64,000 bases of DNA from Hericium rajendrae (taxonomy: Eukaryota; Basidiomycota; Agaricomycetes; Russulales; Hericiaceae). Below, piece after piece: positions 24,201-32,790 of the stretch (the stretch's first letter is position 1; each line of letters starts with the position of its first letter). Below the pieces are notes generated by a model. The model was not told where the DNA came from. It searched no databases and worked only from the letters and a program-made list of their open reading frames with translations. Location: NCBI GenBank assembly GCA_033439255.1, contig CM065879.1:2274501-2338500 (forward strand), in the 5' to 3' direction. Position numbers and translations under genes: made by a program.

Positions 24201-25301
24201 GGGCTTGTTAATACCACTGCCATCTGTAAGTTTGACTATGCCGCCATAGAAATCATAGGCATTTGTCTTTGCTTGTAGTGTCATTGCATGAAATAGCTGG
24301 AGAGTCCGGAGAGTGACCGCAGTCTGAGGGCGATCGAAACTGACCGGCCACCATCGGACCCGAAGCAATTGGATATAGGCTTTAGATGACCCGACCTGCG
24401 CGCAGCCACAAAACCGGGCATGAACAGTATGAATACCCGAAACGTCGATGAGCGTCATTTTCTGATATGTCGTATATGGATTTGGGCAGGCAAGACCTTC
24501 GTGGCCTAGCTGGACGATGAGCCCGAGGCCTGCTAGAGTCGAGCGTTCAAAATGGTCTCCGTTCCACTTCTATAAAACGATAGTTAAGCAAGAAGTGTGT
24601 AGAATAAAAGGTATCAACATGCCTGTATTCTATGAAGCGGATCACGCGAATGACGCGCTACGATGCAGGAGGTGCACTCTAGGCACGAGTATGCACAGTC
24701 GATGCAGCGGGTATCGGCGGGCGAGTCAGAATCACAATTCGGACAGGTCGATGACCCGCTTTGCGAGCCGGGGCCTTCATGACGAAGTAATTCGTCCAGG
24801 ATTGTGTCGCGCTCTTTCTCGAACTTCTTCAGCATATCAATCTGAGTATAGCAGTTAGCAAGGAAGGAAACCGACCCGGGAGAACCTCACCCGTCTCATT
24901 CTTGTTTTGCGCCCACCACGACGAGTACGCTTTCGTCGGCGACCGGTCTGCACATCTGCCGAGGTCACTAGAATCTCTTCACTGTCTTGCCATGGTGCGT
25001 CAAGGTGATCTTGCTGATCTTCCGGCGGTACCGCGTCGACAGGCGTCGTAGCCTTCTCGAGTTGAATGTTCGAGCTGCTAGCCTCGACCTGGGTGATCTT
25101 CGCCCTCGTCTTCTGGTGAGTGCTGTGAGGCACGGTGACGGTGGTATGTCTGGAGGTACTAGGAGCGTCGTCATCGTCGCTTATGCAGATAGGCTGAAGG
25201 GTCTTTCGCTTGCGTTTCTTCGGACATGGCACCGGAGAGCACAACGGGAAAGGATGGGCGGAGATACGAATAAGAAAAGGACGGAGAGGGGGAGAAGGCA
25301 C
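21224..25301 (-). CDS. KDZ transposase, CxC2 type, copy 2 (start codon region altered)
   Basis: The full-length transposase gene. It has the CxC2 cluster at 24614-24835 (CPNC, CIDC, CLEC) and catalytic acids in AMDANFKLK (near 23860), YDIACQY (near 23370) and GEGIEANWSE (near 23180). A long helical C-terminal region lies at 21779-22789, and the tail is acidic and Ser-rich (SSSDDETSEESG), stopping at 21224. The ATG that starts copy 1 corresponds to 25227, but here TA is missing just after it, so that ATG is out of frame with KKRKRKT. The frame is still open upstream to an ATG at 25301, used here as the outer limit; translation from it would add an unrelated hydrophobic leader. Whether this copy makes active transposase is doubtful. 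Confidence 0.85.
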
Positions 25302-25427
25302 TACGACATCGTCTTAGGGATCTAATTATCTATGTAGCTAAGCGAAAATAGTCAGCGGCTTTCAAAATCCGTACAGAGAACGAAAAATCCTCTTATTTAT
25401 GCTGCCCATTCCATTAGCTCAGAGAAG

Positions 25428-26122
25428 TTACACAAAAACGAAGAGATGAACAAACCTGCAACCCATAAAAACGAGTGCGTGGTCCCCCATCGCCTGCAGC
25501 ATCATATCGCGGCCCGGCGAGAGCAGCTCCACCTCCTGGTGAAGGCCGGCAATGAGCCTGCGCACGCGATGCAATTCAGCCTTGGAGCTCGGCGAGTTCT
25601 TGTGCAGGAGGTCGCTGGCGACGGTTAGATGGCCATCGATCAGCGCGCGTATGACTTGGTTGTATTCGTCCACCTTGGGTGCGCAAGGTGCGGTGCCGTC
25701 CGCAGAACCGATAATTTTGACGCGTAGTTCTCGACATTGTTCCCAAAGTTGAGTCTCGTCCGACAACATTTGGTCAGTGCGGTCGGGATCCTTTCGTCTG
25801 TGAGAGTGAATTATGGAGTTGGAATAGGGCCTACAGAAGACGCTATGGTCACCGTCATACATCGCTCAAATGTCAGAACTTACGGATGCAAACCTGCCAC
25901 GGTGGCCCGCCTAATGCTTTCCTCCACCTCCCGCTCCTTCTTGCTGATTTTCCGACGCCCTATACGCGTGATTCTGACGTACTCGCGCTGGTACGCTCGA
26001 CGGGACTTGTTATTTCTGGCGCCGTTCAACAATGACGTCCCAGTCAACAACAGATAGCTATTTAAAACCGGACCTACTTACTTTAAATAATAAGACTCAT
26101 TGCATGAGTGCCCCTTTGCCAT
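25428..26122 (-). CDS. small basic KDZ-associated protein, copy 2
   Basis: Same three-exon gene as at 2716-3410, starting MAKGHSCNESYYLK at 26122 and joined by two GTAAGT introns to a basic helical region and a helical C-terminus, about 210 residues. Transition differences from copy 1 near 25886 and 25955 fall in an intron or in the basic exon and do not break the frame. The family is unknown to me. Confidence 0.6.
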
Positions 26123-26644
26123 AGAGAGGAGTGCAGCGAAAAAGTGGTTGAGTGAGGACTACGAACGAAGCGAGAGCAACAAGAACAATGAAGCGAAAGG
26201 CCGCGCTGAGTCTGAGGCTGTGGCCGTGGCAACTTTGGCTACATCCGCGTCTTGAAGTGGGCTTCGCTCCGCATACATATCTAACTATTCCCTCCTTCCA
26301 AATGCTTCGGCTACAGCTATCACTTGGAACTCTTTCTAATAGAAGGGGGCATGATATTTATTTTGCTTGCAAGTAATCTGAGATAAGTGAGGTAGCTACA
26401 GACATGTAAACGAGACCTGACATATGTTTTTGAGTGCTTGTCTCACATTATTGCCAAAGTAACATTTCCGTGTACTGTTCAAGTTCGCAGTCAGCAGTCG
26501 TCAACTAGTAGAAGTAAAATGGCTTCGTCGGTATAATAAAAAGCTCATTGGACAGATATATAAATTGATTCGCAGACGGGAATGTGGATATTGGTTAACC
26601 AGCGGCAGCAACAACTTCGAAGTATCTACGACTATCTATCGCAT
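26123..26644. other. intergenic spacer inside KDZ copy 2
   Basis: Counterpart of 3411-3932. No supported gene on either strand. Confidence 0.5.
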
Positions 26645-27839
26645 CTACATGCGTGCCTCAAACCACTCGACGGCCTCCTGCAAAGTACTAAAGCATCGGA
26701 ACACGCAGTCGAAAGCGCTCAAGATCTCCACGCGAAGTTGAAGGCTATCGACGAAAGACAATCAGCATGTAGCACGGTTGACATTTAAAGATGGAAGAAC
26801 TCACGAAGGACGATAATATATCGCCGGCTGCATACCATTCGTGACAGCCCAGTATGGCAAAGGGTCCAGCACTGAACTCAAAGGTCCATTGGAGATTGAA
26901 GTTGGCAGGCGAGAAGAGCTTGCGACGGCGTTTGAAGGAGGTATGCGCCTCGACGTGACTTCGTTGTTGCGACGATGCACACCAGTGGGTACATCGGGCA
27001 TGGTGACAGTAGTCGTCGTCGTGTGTGCAGTCTCGCGAGCTTGAAGGGAGGAAGCAGCAGCCTGGCGCATTTGCGATGCAACATCAGCTGCCCTATTGTC
27101 GACGGCGCAGTGACATTCGGATGCAGCCGCTGCCTGCACATTGTTCCCGCCACTACCACCGTGACCGTGGTGGTTATCTCCACCGCTGGAGGCGTTCGAC
27201 TGCCCGGTAAGGTTCTGGTGCCGATCAGAAGGATGAAGAAGTCCAATATATAAGTACATACCTCCAGCGAGATGTTGAGCCTGAGATCACCAGCTGGTAG
27301 GAGCCCTGCAGGGATGATGACGCTGACTGCAGACCTGTTCGTCGACACGACGACATGGGTCGTGTATGGGTGAGGTTCATCGTCTACCGAGAAGATGGAG
27401 TCAGCAGATGACATGTTGGTAGGCTGAGCATTGTTGGCCTCGTCGACGGCCATGGACTCGTCATCACTGGAGATGTCAATAACGCTCCCTCGGCCAGTAG
27501 TATCGCTGGAAATGTCGATAACGCTGTCAGTGTCACTGGAGAGATCAATGACGCTGCCGCTGTTGCCGGCGTCGTGGTTTACGGCCCCGGAAGGCTCATT
27601 GGAGGGCTCGATGGAGTTGCCGCGCTCGTGGCCGCGAACGTTGGATGGTAAGTCGACGACGCCATCGTCGATATTGCCTGTGAGGTCTCCGGCATTGCGG
27701 ACATGCTCAGTCGCCATGAGCATCTCATCATCGCCGTTGCTCGAAGGCGCGGGAGAGAGGGAGCCTGAAAATGTCACTGAGTCTGTTTGGGATGTAGGTT
27801 TGGACGTGAGAGTAGAATAAACGTACAGTCTTCAGCCAT
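26645..27839 (-). CDS. SIM-repeat protein with RNase H1 N-terminal-like domain, copy 2
   Basis: Identical by eye to the gene at 3933-5127: tiny first exon MAEDC, acidic disordered region with VIDLSSD, VIDISSD, VIDISSD in tandem, and a C-terminal RNase H1-N-like segment (PYWAVTNG, PAIYY, FSTLQEAVEWFE) completed across the last intron. That no difference is seen over about 1.2 kb, while neighbouring genes carry several, may reflect chance or a requirement for function. Confidence 0.65.
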
Positions 27840-28265
27840 TTCCTATGGTCGCTGGTGAAGGGGAAACTGATGAGGGACGCTAGCGACACAGACAACAATT
27901 AGAGCAAGGATTATTTAGGGGGGAGGGATGAAAGATTCCACAGGCAGGCGAACAGACTACGAACAGACCCTGACAAAAGATTGATCAGTTCGGATTGCAA
28001 TAGCCGATGGTGCCGCTCGTGAATTTAAGTGGAACAAGCATTCCGCCGACGTACCGAGGCCTTGGCCACGACTTGCGAATTGGATGATCGTGTGGCAACG
28101 AGGGAGCAAAACAAAGAAACAAATAAGGACGATGGACTCGAGCACGAACTGGTATTTACTACTTCCCCCTGATAAGGCAGCAAGCGTCGTCGACAACTTG
28201 CTATAAATCCTCCTCGTTTGCCGTTTGCAGTCGCGTTTTTATCTGTTGCGCTATTCTGCTTAGCT

Positions 28266-30959
28266 ATGTGGACGACGAAACCCCAACTCACATACCTCAA
28301 CTCCTATCTGCCCGAGTTCAGGCAGCTCCAGAAGAAAAATCGGTCCGGCGACATATGGGAGCGCCTCTACGAGGGCTGGTTCACGAAGTGGCCGGAGGGC
28401 CCATCGGGCTCCAAAGATAGGAAGGTAAGCACTTACTTCACATAAACACTAGGCAAATACTCACCCTGCTAGAATAGAGGATTAAGGAGTGGTTCAATAA
28501 CCGTACGTGTGGTGCTGGCGGAGGCAACAAAGGGCGGCGGGTCCTTAAGCTTACGCACAGGACTTCCCGCAAGCTCTCACCGTATCAGATCTACCAGAAG
28601 CTGTACTATAAGTCCAAGCTTCAAGGCAAGATCAATAAAGCGTACAAGGCTTACCTGCTGGGTCTACCGGAAGGCGATACCCCCCAATCGCGCCTGGTCT
28701 TCCGCAACAAGCTCTGCATCGAGCTTCTCGAGGATGAGTCTGCGGACATCAAAGCAGAAGTCCAGAAGGAGTTCGAGAAGCAGAGTTCGCCTGCGAGCGA
28801 GGGCGCGACGCCGTCACCGGACATGACGGACTCAGATCGTCAGCAACAGCTGCTGACTTGGGAGAAGTGCGTTAATTCCATCCTGAATGAAACGAAGGGA
28901 AGACTGACATACCGCCAGGAACATCGAAGCTTTGCTGTGCACCGCCGAAGTTCTTGTCCGTGAGGTCTTCGAGCAAACCGGTTGGGTCTGCGTGTTCGAC
29001 TTTGGCGGTCCGAGGCCTAGCGCTGGCGGAAAGATAGAATCCTTCAGGTCAGTGCAGTCTCGACAAATGACAGGCTCTTTACTTATCGAACGATTCGCTG
29101 GGCTAGCGTCCACACAGAGGCCGAGGGTGGCATTTCATTCAAGAAAAGCTACGCTGGCTTCCACGACTTGGTTGAGAAGCCATTTGCTGAGTATCTTCAC
29201 AAGTACTATCGTGAGTGATGTGCATCTCAGTAAGGGCAACGGTCTAACAAATTTGCAGCTAAGAACGTGCGCGATAGTCGAGCACTCAAGCCGCAGAACG
29301 CCGATGGCCTTGACCAGCCCGGAGACAAGGTATCCGAGACAGAAGATGGTGCTGATGATGGGCGAGTATCTGACGAGGATGAAGATGGTCCCGGCGACAA
29401 GTCGAAGGAGGTAGACGAGACCTCTCGTGAAGATATCGACGTCCAGTCCAACGATACCGAGGACGCCCTCGTTTCGACAGCTGCAAAGTCTAGAGTAAAT
29501 CCGTATATGCAGGAACGCGAGGACAACATCACTCGGAACCGGCGCCTTTTGGACGACATCGACTGCCAAATGCTTGATGTAAGTGGGTCGCAGCCACTGG
29601 TTCCTAAGAAACCAGCCCCCAAGCCGAGGAAGAAACGCGCGGACACCATGGTAGAGCGCACTATAGTCACTCGTCAACGGGCAAGTGGTGGGGCGTGAGT
29701 CAATATCAGAATGCTTTATTTTGCGCGTAACTTACCGAGTATTTTGACCAGCGCATCGGCCGAAGATACGACAGCCTCGAAGACTACTGACAAGACCATA
29801 GACATGGCGGACGAGACGGGCGAAGACAATGTAGGCGGCCGCGAGAACACCCCCACGCCCGACCCTGCCACGTCCAACGGCGAGTCCGCCGTCTCGCAAA
29901 GTGCCGCTGCTGCGACTGCCATATCAAGGGACATACCCGACCCTGAGACGTCCGCCGAAGTCGGGGCTGTGGGTTCGAATGCCTCTACCACTGCCGCCAT
30001 GCCGATCGACATCATCCCTGGCCCTGTAATGTCGAGCGAAGTTGGATCCGTGGGTGCAGGCATCGCCGCTGCGGCCACTATGACTATGGACGTAGATTCG
30101 ACGGAGGAAAGCCGCGGGGCATCGCCGGCAGAGGAAGGCAGCGGGGCGTCGCCGGCAGGAGAGACAGACACGTCGTCCGGCCAAGGACAAGATGGTGCCG
30201 AAACCTCTGGACAGAACGGTCCTGGAGAGACATCCCCGAACGAAGAAGACAGCAATGGCGGATCGCCGCCGAACGGAGGAGGTTCTGGCAGCTCGCCGCC
30301 GAGCAGAGGTGGTCCTGGCGAAGCGCCGGCAGAGGCAGAAGAGAATGTGCAGGAACTTGGAGATGTGCCAAGTGATGCGCCGCAGTTGGTCATGGAGATG
30401 TTTGAGTTCTTCAAGACCGGTCCAGAGGGGACTGAATGGGTCAGTATCGTGAATAACTGGCTGAAGATCGAGGCCGCACTCGGGTACCCGGAGGGCACTG
30501 TGAGTGATTCATGCTACTCGTCTGAGAAACCTGGTACTCACATATCTATAGAACCGCAAGGAGTTCCTCGGCTCTAAGAATCGCCCACTTGCGGTCCAAG
30601 ACTGGATCAAGCGTCATCGCAAGTTCACCAGCATACCGTCGCTGGGTCCCTTGTCAGCTTACGGGAACAGCTGGAGGATGTGGTGGAAATCCTTGCAGCC
30701 CAGCTGGCGGTTCATACCGGATGTCGAATGGCCCCTGCATCGTTCGGGTAACGCAGATGAACGTTGGAGCCAGGTGATGAAAGGGGGGAAAAACGGGCTG
30801 GGGATGGTGCTGATAACGCTCGTTTGGTGGTCTCGAAAGGCAGCCACGAAGGCCGAGATCGGCGAGCTGAATTCGGCGCTCGAAGACGTCGAATATGCGA
30901 TGGGAGAGGTCGTCCGTGTCGCAGAGGCAGGTGAAGACGTGGTGATGGGTGACGCCTAG
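28266..30959 (+). CDS. WFNNR-motif KDZ-associated protein, copy 2 (intact)
   Basis: The intact version of the gene at 5553-8245, starting ATGTGGACG at 28266 and stopping at 30959, with seven exons by my reading. Conserved parts are the N-terminal TKPQLTYLNSYLPEF region, the homeodomain-like RIKEWFNNR helix, the LSPYQIYQKLYYKSKL helix, VCVFDFGGPRP, and the C-terminal NRKEFLGSKNRPLAVQDW and WWSRKA segments. The central exon 29755-30500 keeps frame through a Gly/Ser/Pro/Glu-rich linker where copy 1 has lost a base. The gene is divergent from the SIM/RNase H1-N gene with a spacer of about 430 bp, which probably holds a shared control region. DNA binding is an inference from WFNNR. Confidence 0.7.
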
Positions 30960-31373
30960 GAAAAGCTTGGGGTCCGTGTGTTCGTGGGCGCAGTAAAGGC
31001 GCCCAAATTCGGGAAATACACGTAACTAAGTGCTTCGTATAGTACTTAGGAGCCTGTCAAATAGTCAATACATCGTCTTTTACTTCCGTTAAGGCTCCTG
31101 ACCGACTTACCGCACCGACTTCACATTGCTCAGCCAAGCTTCTCTACTTATTCGTTTTAGTGCTTCATCGTGCAGTTCCCGTTTAGGAAAGTACATTGAA
31201 ATTTCAATCCCGCGCGCTCGACCGATCGTCCAGGCAAATATACTCACTGGTAGATATCAAAGAGCTAATAGAACAAAGTGCAGAGGCCCTACCATCTAAA
31301 ATCTATCGCATCTTTCAAGTGAAATGTCTTGGCTTGATACCAAAACCTCACCAGTACTAAATACCCGTACTTA
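30960..31373. other. non-coding spacer between last KDZ gene and terminal repeat, copy 2
   Basis: Counterpart of 8246-8659 in copy 1; 3' untranslated sequence with no reading frame I can support. Confidence 0.5.
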
Positions 31374-32229
31374 CCCGCCCACACATACACGAAATTCTGC
31401 TAAGTCGGTCGGTCACGTGATCTGACACGTCAGCGCAACGCGTTAGAACAACTTCCCCGTGGTGGTGCAAACAGGATCACTAGAGTGCTAAAAAGTCATC
31501 AAGTATCTACGAAAATGCATCACAATCGAATGTGCGAACAATTTCCGAAAGAAATCTGTTATTTTATTATCAAACCCGGACTGGTATGAACCCATAAGAG
31601 CTGATATTAATACAGTAACTGGGCAAAACGGTACGAAGATTTGTATAGCAATCGAAAGTGTGTAGGTTGCTATCCTGAATGCTGATTACAACGGTAGGGA
31701 TAACGTCAAAAATGAAGCACAAACGTGCATGCAACGCATCCTAAACGGATCCCCGAGATCCCCGAGATCCCCGAGGCATGCCCCGAGACATGCCCCAAGG
31801 TGGACCCAAGGGGCTGGCTGGCTGCCGCACATGCCGTGCATCACCCACAGTGGTAGCAAGCACAGCCACAACTGGCAGCCGCACCATCGAGCCTAAGCCG
31901 AATCACTGGACTTAGGCCTGCACAGCATTTACTATAGTGATTCTGCAGCAAAGCGGCACCCTGCGGCACCCTCATTATAAAAAACTACCATACGTCTAGC
32001 CATCAATGCCCTATAGCGGGAGCTGGGGGTCCCCTGTCCCCCCCTGCGGCCCCCTACTATAAACTACTACCATACCACTGTTAATCAAGCCAGAATACTA
32101 CTACATGCTGATATATCCTCAAACTACTACCACACTGTTATAATAGCATGGTGGAAAAAGTACTTGATGCGACCACTAGGCTGTATTGATATAACAGTAC
32201 TATAGTTATTACTGGGACCACCACGGCTG
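31374..32229 (-). repeat. right terminal inverted repeat, KDZ copy 2
   Basis: Reverse-complement partner of 20228-21085 and near-identical to 8660-9515. It includes the tandem GATCCCCGA repeats near 31748-31780. Confidence 0.9.
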
Positions 32230-32236
32230 GGTTGTT
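32230..32236 (+). repeat. target-site duplication of KDZ copy 2, right
   Basis: GGTTGTT, the partner of 20221-20227. Confidence 0.85.
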
Positions 32237-32444
32237 GAGGTCTTGCGACACGCCGGTCGGGATGAAAAATCGTCTCTGGGAGAGCAGTAGAAAAGCCTTG
32301 CCTTCAACATGCCTGGGCACATGCACACGGCCCGATGACGAGCGCGGACACGCGCAGGTAGGCTCAGGCGAACAGGGAAGGGGGGTCTGCGCGGGCAGCA
32401 CACATCGCCGGCACATGCTGGCGGGCACGAGCAAGCGCACACAT
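32237..32444 (-). promoter_or_regulatory. displaced 5' flank of the truncated kinase gene
   Basis: Before KDZ copy 2 inserted, this sequence was joined to 20220 and so lay immediately upstream of the kinase start codon on the minus strand. No specific promoter motif is recognised. The next block to the right is a minisatellite. Confidence 0.45.
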
Positions 32445-32695
32445 CTGACGTCTCGTGAGTACTCGCAAATCGCGTCTCGCATATCGCGTCTCGCCTATCA
32501 TGTCTCACGTCTCGCATCTCGCATCTCGCATCTCACGTCTCGCGTCTCGCGTCTCGCATATCGCATCTCGCGTCTCGCAGCATCTCACGTCTTGCATTTC
32601 GTATCTCTTCAAAGTCCCGCATCTGACGTCTCATGAGTACTCGCGTATCGCATCTCATGTAGTCTCACGTCTCGTGCAGTTGCTCATCGCGTCTC
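32445..32695 (+). repeat. 7-bp minisatellite (CATCTCG/CGTCTCG)
   Basis: A dense array of about 30 degenerate units of CATCTCG, CGTCTCG and CATATCG. A longer unit containing TGACGTCTC and GAGTACTCGC occurs near both ends (about 32436 and 32622), so the array has probably grown by unequal exchange. Confidence 0.85.
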
Positions 32696-32790
32696 GTCAA
32701 TCTTTCAATCTTTCCTCGCAGATTGTCACAGCTTCCTCCTCTGGTGCTACACCGCTGCGGCTTTTCATCTGCAACGAGGCGTCCCAGTTG

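Larger units (their letters stand above)
20228..32229 (-). mobile_element. KDZ DNA transposon, copy 2 (complete)
   Basis: A complete element of about 12.0 kb flanked by the direct repeat GGTTGTT. Its ends are imperfect inverted repeats beginning CAACTGTAGTGGTC on the left and, in reverse complement, CAGCCGTGGTGGTC on the right; the arms are about 857 bp long. Inside, from left to right, are the CxC2 KDZ transposase (minus), the small basic protein (minus), the SIM/RNase H1-N protein (minus) and the WFNNR protein (plus). Against copy 1 it differs by about 18 substitutions and 4 small indels over 9.5 kb. One of those indels, a 2-bp loss at the transposase start codon, probably harms it, while its plus-strand gene is intact. 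Family assignment rests on the transposase. Confidence 0.93.

Noticed and set aside
1-32229. A TET/JBP dioxygenase gene carried by the KDZ element, as known for other mushroom KDZ transposons
   Set aside because: I looked through all four genes of the element and the region around the second KDZ gene and saw no HxD...H iron-binding pattern or double-stranded beta-helix texture. The CpG transition bias alone does not show such a gene.
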